NCBI GenBank assembly: GCA_027924585.1
Contig: BSBM01001931.1
Span: 1-64,000 of the forward strand
DNA: 64,000 bases
Direction: 5' to 3'
Origin: Larix kaempferi
Taxonomy: Eukaryota; Streptophyta; Pinopsida; Pinales; Pinaceae
In this document: one piece after another, positions 1 to 11,747 of the stretch
Position numbering within the stretch: position 1 is the first letter of the stretch
Layout of the letters: every line of letters starts with the position of its first letter
Notes under the pieces: generated by a model
What the model was told of the DNA's origin: nothing
What the model saw: only the letters and a program-made list of their open reading frames with translations
Database searches by the model: none
Program-made: the position numbers and the translations under genes

Positions 1-359
1 CTAATCCCCCCCCCTCTCTCCCTATCTAAGACCCTAGCCCACAATCTCTCTCTCTCTCTATCTCTCTAAATGCCTAAACTCTCATCCCCTAACCTCCACT
101 TTCTCTCTCTCTCTCTATCTCTCTAAACCCATAACCCCAATATTTCTCTCTCTATGTCTCTCTCTCTAATATCCTAAGCTCCAATCTCTCTCTCTCTCTC
201 TAAACCCCAACCCTAACCTCTCATTCTCTCTCAAACCATACTCCCAATTTGTCACCAAAACCCTACCCCTAATGTCTTTCTAAACCCATAACCCCCAATA
301 TCTCTCTCCGTAAACCCATAACACCCAATATCTCTCTCTCTAAACCCCTAATCTCTAGT

Positions 360-441
<82 letters not shown>

Positions 442-1927
442 CTAAACCCATAACCTCCAATATATCTCTCTAAATACCTAAGCCATAACCACGAGATCCA
501 AATTTCTCTCTCTCTCTCTCTATAAACCCCTAACATTGAATCTCTCTCTCCTTAAATGGCTAACCTCCAATCCCTCTCTCTCTAAAACCCTCACCACCAA
601 TCTCTCTCTCTAAACCCCAATTCCTTTATCTATCTCTAAACCACTAAATCCCAAACTCTCTCTCTCTAAACACCTAACACCCAATTTCTCTTCTTCTTTC
701 TCTCTCTAAAACCCTAACCTCCAATATCTCTCTTACTCTAATCCCCTAACCTCCAATCTCTCTCTCTCTCTAAACCCCTAACCCCTAATATCTACCTCTC
801 TCTCTCTCTAAACCCCTAACCCCCAATCTCTCTCTCTCTCTCTCAACCTCTAACCTATAATCTCTCTCTCTCAACCCCTATCCTCCATTCTCTTTATCTC
901 TCTCTTTATCTCTAGAACCCTAACCCCCATACTCTCTCTCTTTCTCTCTCTCTCTCTATATATATATATATCTAAACCTCTAACCCCCATTCTCTCTCTC
1001 TCTATGTTAGTAACTTTAAACTCCTAAACTCCATTCTATCTTCTCTAAAACCCTAACCCCCTATATCTCTATGTAAACATTTAATCTCTCTCTCTCTCTA
1101 AGGACATAACCCCCAATTTCTCTCTCACACAATCTAATCCCCTAAACTCCATTCTCTCTTTCTAAACCCCTAACCCCCAATCTCCTTCTCTCTCTCTAAA
1201 AACCTAGCATCCAATCTCTCTCTCTCTCTCTATCTAATTCGATAACCTCCAATATCTCTCTCTAAATGCCTAATCCATAAGCCCTAACCCCCAATATATA
1301 TCTCTCACTAAACATCGAACCCTCAATATCTCTCTCTCTCTAGATCCCTAATGGTGAATCTTTCTCTCGCTCTAAATTCCTAACCTCCAATTCCTCTCTC
1401 TCTCTAAACCCCTAGCCACCAATATATCTCTCTCTAAACCCCACTCTCTTTATATCTCTCTAAACCACTAACCCCCCAAACCCTCTCTCTCGCTCTCTCT
1501 AAACCCCTAACACCCAATCTCTCTTTTATATCTCTCTTTAAACCCCTAACCCCCAATCTCTATCACTCTAAGCCCCTAACCTCCAATCTCTCTCTCCCTC
1601 TACACCCCTAACACAAAATATATCTCTCTCTCTTTCTCTCTAAACCCCTACCTCTTAATATCTACTTCTCACTCTCTCTAAACCCCTAACCCAAAAATAT
1701 ATCTCTCTCTCTAAACCCCTAGCCCACAATCTCTCTCTCTCTCTCTCTAAACACCTAATCTCTCTCTAAAATCCTGTCCTCCAATATGTCCACCTCTCTT
1801 TATCTCTCTAGACAACTAATCTTGCCCCCCCCTCTCTCTATCTAAGACCCTAGCCCACAATCTCTCTCTCTATCTCTCTAAATACCTAAACTCCAATCTC
1901 TCTCTCACACACTCTAATTCCCTAACC

Positions 1928-1968
<41 letters not shown>

Positions 1969-2284
1969 AACCCATAACCCCAATATTTTTCTCTTTATGT
2001 CTCCCTCTCTAATAGCCTAAGCTCCAACCTCTCTCTCTCTATCTTTCTCTCTCTCTCTAAACCTGCAACCCTAACCTCTCATGCTCTCTCAAACCATACT
2101 CCCAATTTTTCACTAAAACCCTACCCTTAATCTCTCTCTAAACCCATAACCCTCAATATCTCTCTTTGTAAACCCATAACACCCAACATCTCTCTCTCTA
2201 AACCCTTAATCTCCAATTTATCTCTCTCTCTCTAAACCCATAATCCCCAATTAATCTCTCTCTCTGAACCCCTAACCTCCAATG

Positions 2285-2319
<35 letters not shown>

Positions 2320-4017
2320 CTAAACCCATAACCTCCAATATATCTCTCTAAATACCTAAGCCATAACCACGAGATACCAAATTTCTCTGTTTCTCTGTGT
2401 AAACCCATAACGTTGAATCTCTCTCTCCCTAAATGGCTAACCTCTAATCCCTCTCTCTCTAAAACCCTCACCACCAATCTCTCTCTCTAAACCCCAATTC
2501 CTTTATCTCTCTCTAAACCACTAAATCCCAAACTCTCTCTCTCTAAACACCTAACACCCAGTTTCTCTTCTTTATCTCTCTAAAACCCTAACCTCCAATC
2601 TCTCTCTATCTCTAAATTCCTAACCCCTAATATCTACCTCTCTCTCTCTCTCTAAACCCCTAGCCCCCAATCTCTCTCTCTCAACCCCTATCCTCCATTC
2701 TCTTTATCTCTCTCTTTATCTCTAGACCCCTAACCACCATACTCTCTCTCTCTCTCTCTGTATATATATATATATATATAAACCTCTAATCCCCATTCTC
2801 TCTCTCTTTAAGTCAGTAACTTTAAACTCCTAAACTCTATTCTCTCTTCTCTAAAACCCTAACCCCTTGTCTCTCTCTATAAACATTTAATCTCTCTCTC
2901 TCTCTAAGGCCCTAACCCCCAATTTCTCTCTCACACAATCTAATCCCCTAAACTCCATTCTCTCTCTCTAAACCCTTAACCCCCAATCTCCCTCTCTCTC
3001 TCTAAAAACCTACCATCCAATCTCTCTCTCTCTCACTCTCTCCCTAAACACCTTAAATTTAGTCTCTCTCTCTCTCTAAACCCATTACCTCTCTCTCTCT
3101 CTCTCTAAACCTCTAACCTCTCTCTCTCTAAAGACCTAATCTCTCTCTCTCTCTCTCTCCACCCCTTGCCCCAATATCCTTTTCTCCCTCTCTTGCACTC
3201 TCTCTCTCTCTCTCTCTAAAACCCTAACCACCCATTTCACTCTTGCTATCTAAAATCCTAACCGCCAATCTCTCTCTCTCTATAAACCTAATATCTAAGC
3301 TCTATCTTCCTATATCTCTCTCTAAACCCCTAACCTTCAATCTCTCTCTCTCTCATTCTCTAAACTACTAAACCCCAATATCTCTCCCTCTCTCTCTCTC
3401 TAAGCCCTAACCCACAATCTCTCTCTCCCTCTGAACCCCTAACCCACAAACTCTCTTTCTTTAAACCCATAACCTCTCTCTCTCTCACTTTAAATGCTAA
3501 CCCCTAATCTCTCTCTTCCTAAACTCTAACCCCTAATATCTCTCTCTAAACACCTAACCCCCAATCTATCCCTCCCTTTCTCTCTAAGCCCCCAACCTCT
3601 CTCTCTCTCTCTCAAACCCTATCCCCAAGCTATCTCTAAAATCATAAGCCCAATATACAACTAAAGTATTAACCTCAATCTCTCTCTCTAAACCCAAAAC
3701 ACCCAATATCTCTCTCTCTATAGCTCTAACCTCCAATTTCTCTCTATCTCTCTAAACCCATAATCCTCAATCTCTCTCACTAAACCCCTAGTTTGAAATC
3801 CCTCTCTCTCTCTCTCTCTCTTTAAATCCATAACCTCCAATCTCTCTCTCTAAATCCCTAAGCCCTAAGCCATAACTCGAAATGTCTTTCTAACTCTCTC
3901 TATAAACACTGAACCCACAATTTCTCTCTCTCCCTCTAATGCCCGAATGATGAATATCTCTCTTCTAAATTTTGAAACTCCAATTACTCTCTCTCTCTAA
4001 ACCCCTAGCAACCAATA
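1..4017. repeat. CT / telomere-like satellite, block A
   Basis: Degenerate satellite in which (CT)n tracts of 6-40 bases alternate with words such as TAAACCCCTAACCCCCAA, CCCTAAC and CATAACCTCCAA; short (TA)n runs occur near 420, 955 and 2300. The word CCCTAAA is the plant-type telomere unit read on the C-rich strand, but no run of perfect telomere units is present, so this is not a telomere end. The + strand is almost devoid of G. Blocks recur at larger scale: the text beginning near 10 (a C run, then CTATCTAAGACCCTAGCCC) starts again near 1827, and most following landmarks are repeated in order. The short ORFs in it are translations of the repeat. Class certain; function unknown. Confidence 0.93.
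4013..4017. other. Target-site duplication of E1 (left copy)
   Basis: CAATA directly before the LTR start; the same five bases follow the 3' LTR at 10151-10155. A perfect 5-bp duplication fixes both ends of E1. Confidence 0.9.
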
Positions 4018-4392
4018 TGTTAGGAACCTATGTCTTTACTTTGTTAGTATATTGTTGTTCGACGCATATGCTTTGTAAGTCATCCCGTAGTATTTGTTGA
4101 TCAATAGTTTGTGTTATTGTTTTTGGCGCATATGCTTTGTAAGTCGCCCGTAGTATTGTTGATCCATAGTTTGTAGTGGCCCATGGTTTTGACCCATAGT
4201 ATTGGCGCCTAGACTTAGTATATAAGTGTGTGTTGAGGCCTATGAAGTCACCATGAAGTTATTTGTATTGTGCTTGCTCAAAGGAGGTTTCCCCCTTGAA
4301 GTGGCCTGCGATCAATATAAAAGTAATTCTGAGTTCTGTCATTTCTACTATTTCGCATATTCTTATTAATTAATTGTTGCAGGTGCTTCACA
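4018..4392 (+). repeat. E1 5' LTR
   Basis: Starts TGTTAGG and ends TTCACA. Holds a diverged tandem duplication (GCATATGCTTTGTAAGTC followed by GTAGTATT and GTTGATC) at about 4062-4185, in the U3 part. A TATA-like TATATAAG lies at 4219-4226 and would drive element transcription. The 3' LTR carries the same duplication, so it predates the insertion. Confidence 0.92.
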
Positions 4393-4410
4393 TCTAGTAT
4401 CATAGCACTT
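4393..4410 (+). other. E1 primer binding site (tRNA-Met type, decayed)
   Basis: TAGTATCATAGCAC just inside the 5' LTR resembles TGGTATCAGAGC, the complement of the 3' end of initiator tRNA-Met, with two mismatches. The other elements in the window support the same primer class. Confidence 0.6.
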
Positions 4411-5456
4411 TCTTGGGCTCACTGGGTGAAATTTCTACAAAATTATTTTTTGCATCTGTTGCAGGTTCGGATTTGTGAATAATCCCTATCCGCTTAACTG
4501 TGGGAAGTACTTGGGCATAAGCCCTAAAACTCATTGTGAGGAGTACCACAGGAACCCCGAAGTAGCTGGCCCATTGAGAGGACCTACCAGCGAAAAGGGA
4601 AACGACCCCTACCTGATTGACTAATTCCCACCCGTGAGGTAAACCAAGAGCTGTTGTTTGTGGCAAAGCGGTTATCAGTTTTTACCGGATCCGTGGAGTG
4701 AGGGTACTGCCCCAATACGCAAGCCGTCAAACAGCATTGGTGGCCGAGTGAAACCCCTGAACAGTTATGAAGCCGCACATACCTGGGATCCATATCTATT
4801 TTCAGCTGAATTGTTATCGATCACTGCTGCATTGTTTCAGATCTAGCCGTTCAGATCCATTCTGAAAGTCATTCCAGATCCATCCATTTTCAATACATTC
4901 AGCGTCATTTCAGATCCCTTTATTTCCACTTACTTCTGGGCCATTGCAGATCTATCTGTTTCAGATCCCTTCCAAGCTATAGCCGCTCCATTCTAAAAAA
5001 AAAATAAGTATAAAATTTAGTTTTTTCTCCATATCTCCCTTGTTTTCACTCCGTTTCCCTTGAAACGTTCGGGGAACCCCTGTAATCCCATTCTACATAT
5101 TTCATTCCTGAGGACCCTATCCCCAATTCCACTTCCCAAAGCCCAAAATCCCACATTTGTCTATTTTTAGGGTTTGCAATAACTTCCTCGGATTTCACCC
5201 AATCACCTTCAAATTTTACCATAGAATTCCTTTCCGAATTCTGCTTCTTTGTCCCCCTCTGCCAAATTTTCCCATTCTTTCACCTCGCTTCTGAAATCCT
5301 TATTTTTTGCTTCCCTGTCTATTCAACAGTGTCCAAAACCTAGTCAAACCCCAATTACCCTTCAGATTTTTTCCCAAATCCAGATTTTCCTTTACTGAAA
5401 CAATTTTTGTTTTTGTTTTTCTACCCAATCAACCTTAAAAAAAAAAAACCCTGGTT
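4411..5456 (+). other. E1 untranslated leader
   Basis: About 1 kb between primer site and gag with no supported gene. It holds several CAGATCC/ATTTCAGATC words near 4838-4965 and pyrimidine-rich stretches after 5000. Short ORFs on both strands here have no recognisable motif. Confidence 0.6.
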
Positions 5457-6383
5457 ATGGTTGTCACCCGTGCAGGAGCAAAAACTATGGAAGAAGCACT
5501 TGCAGCCATCCAAGCCAAACTCTAGGATCTGGATGAAAAATTTCTCGGCCTCCATCTTGAACATTCAGCTATGAACAACAAACAATAGTCCGAGTCTTCA
5601 TCAGACAATGGGTTCTCTTCTTCTAGAAATTTCCATGGTCCGAAGCTTGATTTTCCTCGCTTCAATGGTACTGATCCAACTGGATGGATCTATCGTGCAG
5701 AACAGTATTTCAGTCTGCATAATACTTTTTATGTCAAAAAAGTTCCGCTTGCATCCTTTCATTTGGAACAGGAAGCTCTTCAATGGTACCGTTGGTACAT
5801 CAAGGCTCATGAAGAGCCAAAATGGCCTGACTTTTGCCAGCTCCTATTGCAACGATTTGGTCCTAGCGGTTTTGATGACTTCACAGGAGCCCTCACTAAA
5901 CCTCGCCAAATTGGGACTGTGAGAGAGTATCAAACCGAATTTGAGAAACTAGCCAACCACACTGAAGGATTGTTTGATGACTTTTACTGGAGTTGTTTTA
6001 TCAGTGGTCTAAAGGATGTCATCCGCTCTGAGGTCAAAATGTTCTATCCAACACAACGATGGAAGCCCTAGGGTTGGCTAAGTTGGAAGAAGACAAGATT
6101 GCATCCCAACAACGCTCCAAGCCCACTTTTGTTCCCTTCCGAAATATGGGTTCTCGATGACCACCCATACCGCAGGCTCATCGACCAACTCCTATCAACC
6201 ATTTGTCTTAAACAGAGATGCAAGAACACAGAGAAATTCACTCGGGGACATAGATGTGTTCAGCAAAATCTCTATCTCTTGGATGTGGATTCTCCGCCTG
6301 CCTTTGAAATTGGTGACAAAGATCCAGAAACAATGGATGCTCAGGTCGACATTCAGGAACTGCCTATTGACCCTCAGTCTTAG
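5457..6383 (+). pseudogene. E1 gag (capsid) remnant
   Basis: The frame opens at ATG 5457 (MVVTRAGAKTMEEAL) and is the N-terminal part of the element's gag-pol. A retrotransposon gag core is visible at about 5637-6060, including PTGWIYRAEQYF, LQWYRWY and PDFCQLLLQRF; this protein would form the virus-like particle. The frame is broken by TAG at 5523 and 5586, by a frameshift near 6054, and by TAG at 6381. The zinc knuckle expected near 6215-6270 is damaged: the second Cys is replaced (CKNT), while the GHRC part survives. Coding capacity is lost. The capsid assignment rests on recognised family motifs. Confidence 0.85.
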
Positions 6384-9300
6384 GATGACCAGCCAGAGAT
6401 ATCTCTCCATGCTTTAGCTGGAATCACCACCCCCCAAACAATGCAGTTCAGGGGTTACTTCAAGAAGCTTCCTCTTACAATACTCATTGATTCTGGTAGC
6501 ACTCATAATTTCATTGACCCTCGGATTGCCAAACAAGCTGATTATTTTATGCATCCTTGCTCCAACTTTGAAGTCATGGTTTCCAATGGGGGCACCTTAC
6601 CTCACAAAGGGAAGTGTCGAAATGTGCGTATCTCTATGGGAGATTATATCTTGCGCTCTTACATGTTTTCCTTGACCTTAGGCGGATGTGATGTGATTTT
6701 GGGCACTCAATGGCTACGCACACTTGGACCTATCTTATGGGATTTTGCTAAACTTTGGATGTAGTTTTCCCTCAATGGACAAAAACAAACATTGATAGGA
6801 TTACAACCAGGGTCTCTCAGCATCATCAGTTCACATCGCATGGAAAAACTCCTCAAGAAGAATTCAGATGGTGTCATCACTCAGATCCATTCCATTCAGA
6901 TGCAACCATCAGCGGTCTCCACTACTCCTTTGGATCTACAACAAATTTTGGATCGATATATAGGTGTCTTTGCTGAACTAGTGGGATTGCCACCTTCAAG
7001 GCTAGAAGACCATCATATTGAGCTCCTTCTTGGCAGTGTTCTTCCCAACCTCAAGCCCTATCGCTACCCATTTCACCAAAAAATGGAGATTGAAATGCTC
7101 GTTCAGGACTTATTGAAGCAAGGTATTATTCGCCCAAGCACTAGTTCCTTTTCTTCTCCAGTTCTTCTTGTCCGCAAAAAAGATGGGTCATGGTGCCTCT
7201 ACATTGACTTCCGAGAACTTAATCACCTCACCATCAAGGATAAGTTTCCAATTCCTGTTGTTGATGAGCTTCTTGATGAGCTTCATGGGGCTCAATTTTT
7301 CTCCAAGTTGGATCTTCGTTCTGGGTATCATCAAATTCAAGTTCATGAGGATGATATCCCTAAAACATCTTTCCGCACCCATGATGGCCCTTATGAGTTT
7401 TTGGTCATGCCCTTTGGCCTCACTAACGCTCCTTCCACATTCCAAGCCTTAATGAATAAAATATTTCGGCCCTACTTGCGGAAATTCATTATGGTATTCT
7501 TTGATGATATCCTCATCTACAGTAAAACATGGGATGAACATCTCCAGCATCCGGATCTTGTCATGCAACTTTTCTCTGACCATCATCTCCATGCCAAGCA
7601 GTCTAAATGTGTTTTTGGACAGAAGGAAGTGGAGTATCTCGGGCACATTATCTCAGCACAAGGGGTTCACGTGGATCCTGCCAAAATCGATGCCATGAAC
7701 ATTTGGCCGCATCCTCAGACACTCAAGAGCCTTTGTGGTTTTTTGTGGTTGACTGGCCACTACCACAAGTTTTTCAAGGATTATGGGAAGATTGCAGTTC
7801 CATTAACTTATCTATTGAAAAAGGATGATTTTACATGGACACATGCTGCTCAGTGTGCATTTGACAAACTGAAACAAGCTATGTGTACTACACATGTTCT
7901 AACTATGCTCAATTTTTCCAAGCCCTTCACTATTGAGAGTGATGCTTGCAGCAATGTACTTGGTGCTATTCTCCTTCAAGATGAACACCCCATTGCGTTC
8001 ACTATCAAATCCCTTTCAGGTAAGAATTTAGCTGCCTCTACATATGAGAAGGAAATTATGGCTATTTTTTATGCAGTACAGAAGTGGCGACCATACTTAT
8101 TAGGGAATCATTTCTGCATCAAGACTGATCACCAAAGTCTGAAATATTTCCTGGAACAGCGTGTCTCCTCCCCAGCACAACAGAAATGGGTTAGCAAACT
8201 CATGGGTTATGACTATGAGATCACCTACAAGAAGGGTAAAGACAATATTGTGGTAGATGCTCTTCTTCAGACATTTGATGCCCAAGGTTCTCTTTTAGCT
8301 ATTTCTATGCCTATTCCAAATTGGTTGCAATCTATTCAACAGGGTTATGTCAATGACTCTTCCTTATCTCAAATCATCCAATGCTTGACCAACAACCCTT
8401 CTGCTGTACCACATTACTCTTGGGATGGTGCTTCTCTGAGATACAAGGGTCGTCTGGTGCTTCCCCAAAGCACAGATCTTCAACAGGCTATCTTCTATGA
8501 ACTCCATGCTTCTCCATCAGCAGGGCAATCTTGGTTCCTCAAAACGTATGAACGGGCACAATGTAACTTCTTTTGGCAGGGCATGAAAAGGACAATTCAA
8601 CAGATGGTGGCTGAATGTGATACCTACCAACGCAATATGGGTGAAACAACACTCCTTCCAGGATTGCTCGAACCCTTGCCCATACCTACATGGATTTGGA
8701 CAGATATTTCTATGGATTTCATTGAAAGGATCCCTAGATCTAGCAGGAAGACAATGATTCTCGTTGTGGTTGATCGCCTCTCCAAATACAGTCATTTTTG
8801 TGCTCTCAGCCATCCCTATACAACCTCCTCCATCACTCAAATTTTCCTGGACCAGATATTTCATCTTCATGGCATCCCGTCTTCCATTGTCTCGGATCGT
8901 GATGCGACTTTCACCAGTCATTTTTGGACAGAACTATTTCGCCACACTGGCACCAAACTGAAGATGAGTTCAGGGTATCACCCATAAACAGATGGTTAGA
9001 TTGAAATTATCAATAAATGCTTGGAAACTTATCTTCGTTGCTTCACCTCTGAACAACAACATCAGTGGGAAAAGTGGATCCCTCTCGTTGAATGGTGATA
9101 CAATACCTCTTACCACACTGCCTCTAAAATGACCCCATATGAAGCAGTCTATGGTTAGGCACCTCCAGTTCTTCTTCCATACACCCACAACAGTTCACCA
9201 GTTCAGGAAGTTGACATCGTCCATCGAAACCGTGATCAGATTCTTCACATTTTGTGGGACAATCTTCACATGGTAAGAAATCGCATGAAGCAACAAGCTG

Positions 9301-9746
9301 ATCACCATCGTTCTGAGTGCACTTTTCAAGTACGCAATATGTTTTTTCTTCATCTCCAGCCCTACAAGCAATCCCCCCTAAAACTCAAAGGGCGTCATAA
9401 GCTCACTCCAAAGTTCTCTGGGCCATATCAGATTCTTCAGAAGAATGGGTCCGTTGCTTATAAATTGTAACTTCCTCCTTCTTCCCGCATTCATCTAGTA
9501 TTTCATGTCTCTTGTTTGAAGAAAGTTCTTGGCACCAACATCAGTGGACAAACTATTTTACCTGAACTAGATAATGAAGGATCCATCCTTTTGGAGCCAG
9601 AGGCCATCCTCAATCGGTGCACTCATCAACTTCACTCTCACTCTATCACAGAGGTCTTAATTTAGTGGCACGGCATGCAACTAGAGGATGCTACATGGGA
9701 ACCACTCCTTCAGATTCAACAACAATTTCCACATTTAATGCTTTGA
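6384..9746 (+). pseudogene. E1 pol: protease, RT, RNase H, integrase, chromodomain
   Basis: Same frame as gag. Protease shows DSGST near 6493. After TAG 6762 a long open stretch (6765-8984) carries RT with KLDLRSGYH (about 7305) and the catalytic FFDD (about 7500), then RNase H with ESDA, YEKE, KTDHQS and VDAL, then integrase. The integrase zinc-binding region (8505-8640) is degraded: the second His is Gln and the last Cys is Tyr. The catalytic acids appear to be present in SMDF (about 8712), SDRD (about 8893) and IEII (about 9003). A GPY module follows (about 9420), then a chromodomain with its EDATWE core (about 9685). Stops at 8985, 8997, 9096, 9156, 9468 and 9663 interrupt it. No functional enzyme can be made from this copy. 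Confidence 0.92.
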
Positions 9747-9762
9747 GGACAAAGCTTTTTTT

Positions 9763-9775
9763 AAGGGGGAGGGGA
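9763..9775 (+). other. E1 polypurine tract
   Basis: AAGGGGGAGGGGA immediately before the 3' LTR, the expected primer for second-strand synthesis. Confidence 0.88.
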
Positions 9776-10150
9776 TGTTAGGAACCCATGTCTCTACTTT
9801 GTTAGTATATTTTTGTTGGACGCATATGCTTTGTAAGTCGTCCCATAGTATTTGTTGATCAATAGTTTGTGTTATTGTTGTTGGCGCATATGCTTTGTAA
9901 GTCGCCTGTAGTATTGTTGATCCATAGTTTGTAGTGGCCCATGGATTTGACCCATAGTATTGGCACCTAGACTTAGTATATAAGTATGTGTTGAGGCCTA
10001 TGAAGGCACTGTGAAGTTATTTATATTGAGCTTGCTCAAAGGAGGTTGCCCCCTCAAAGTGGCCTACAATCAATATAAAAGTAATTTTGAGTTCTGTCAT
10101 TTCTGCTATTTCGCATATTCTTATTAATTAATTGTTGTAGGTGCTTCACA
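9776..10150 (+). repeat. E1 3' LTR
   Basis: Same length as the 5' LTR, with about 24 differences by hand count and no length change. Followed by the right TSD copy CAATA. Confidence 0.92.
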
Positions 10151-10806
10151 CAATATCTCTCTTTCTATTTTACTCTCTCTACCTAAACCCTAACCCCCAA
10201 TATCTATATCTCTCCCTAAACCCCTAACCCCAATCTCTCTCTCTCTCTCTCCTAACCACCAATCTCTCCATCTCTAAACCACAACCCCCAACCTCTCTCT
10301 CTCAGACACTAAAACCCTACCCGCAACATATCTTTAAAATCTTACCCCCAATCTATATCTAAACACCTAACCCCCGATCTATCTCTCTAAACCCCTAACC
10401 TCCAATATCTCTCTCTCTCTCTCTCTAAACCAATAACCTCCAATATCTCTCTCTAAATCCCTAATCCATAATCCCTAACCCCTAATATATATCTCTCACT
10501 AAACACCAAACCCTCAATATCTCTCTCTCTCTAAACCCCTACCTCTTAATATCTACCTCTCTCTCTCTAAACCCCTAACACAAAAATCTCTCTCTCTCTA
10601 AACCCCTAGCCCACAATCTCTCTCTCTCTCTCTCTCAACCTCTAACTACTAATCTCTCTCTCTAAAAACCTAACCCCTAATATCTCTCTCTAAACACATA
10701 ACCCTAATATCTGTCTCTAAAACCCTATCCTCCAATATGTACATCTCTCCTTATCTCTCTAGACCCCTAATTCCCCCCCCCCTCTCTCTATCTAAGACCC
10801 TAGCCC

Positions 10807-10858
<52 letters not shown>

Positions 10859-10905
10859 AATACCTAAACTCCAATCTCTCTTTCACACACTCTAAACCCC
10901 TAACC

Positions 10906-10946
<41 letters not shown>

Positions 10947-11262
10947 AACCCATAACCCCAATATTTCTCTCTTTATGTCTCTCTCTCTCTAATATCCTAA
11001 GCTCCAATCTCTCTCTCTCTATCTTTCTCTCTCTCTTTAAAGCCCCAACCCTAACCACTCATTCTCTCTTAAACCATACTCCCAATTTGTTGCTAAAACC
11101 CTACCCCTAATCTCTCTCTAAACCCATAACCCCCAATATCTCTCTCTGTAAAACCATAACACCCAATATCTCTCTCTCTAAACCCCTAATCTCCAATTTA
11201 TCTCTCTCTCTAAACCCATAATCCCCAATTAATCTCTCTCTCTAAACCCCTAACCTCCAATG

Positions 11263-11297
<35 letters not shown>

Positions 11298-11715
11298 CTA
11301 TAAACCCATAACCTACAATATATCTCTCTAAATACCTAAGCCATAACCATGAGATCCAAATTTCTCTCTTTGTGTGTGTAAACCCCTAACGTTGAATTCT
11401 CTCTCCTTAAATGGCTAACCTCCAATCCCTCTCTCTCTAAAACCCTCACCACCAATCTCTCTCTCTAAACCCCAATTCCTTTATCTCTCTCTAAACCACT
11501 AAATACCAAACTCTCTCTCTCTAAATACCTAACACCCAATTTCTCTTCTTCTTTTTCTCTCTAAAACCCTAACCTCCAATCTCTCTCTCTCTCTCTAAAC
11601 GCCTAACCCCTAATATCTACCTCTCTCTCTCTGTCAACCCCTATCCTCCATTCTCTTTATATCTCTCTTTATCTTTAGACCCCTAACCCCCATACTCTCT
11701 CTCTCTCTCTCTTTG

Positions 11716-11747
<32 letters not shown>

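Larger units (their letters stand above)
4018..10150 (+). mobile_element. E1: chromovirus-type Ty3/gypsy LTR retrotransposon
   Basis: Complete but dead element of 6133 bp: 375-bp LTRs beginning TGTTAGGAACC and ending GCTTCACA, a tRNA-Met-like primer site, one gag-pol frame in the order gag, protease, reverse transcriptase, RNase H, integrase, chromodomain, then a purine tract. The order and the C-terminal chromodomain place it among plant chromoviruses; the short LTR and total size resemble the Reina group, which is a weaker call. By hand count the two LTRs differ at about 24 of 375 positions, so the insertion is old. It sits in the satellite at a place equivalent to about 14018 in the uninterrupted repeat, so the empty site can be read there. 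Confidence 0.93.

Noticed and set aside
2232-2477. ORF on the - strand of the satellite, and a similar one at 38429-38647
   Set aside because: They translate (GA)n and telomere-like words (ERERER, YIYIYI); no start context or motif, and the frame follows the repeat.
1-4017. True chromosome end (telomere)
   Set aside because: No run of perfect CCCTAAA units; words are degenerate, mixed with (CT)n, and the array lies inside a window with other sequence following.
4400-4846. Small ORFs on both strands in the E1 leader
   Set aside because: No motif, overlapping on both strands, and located in the non-coding leader.
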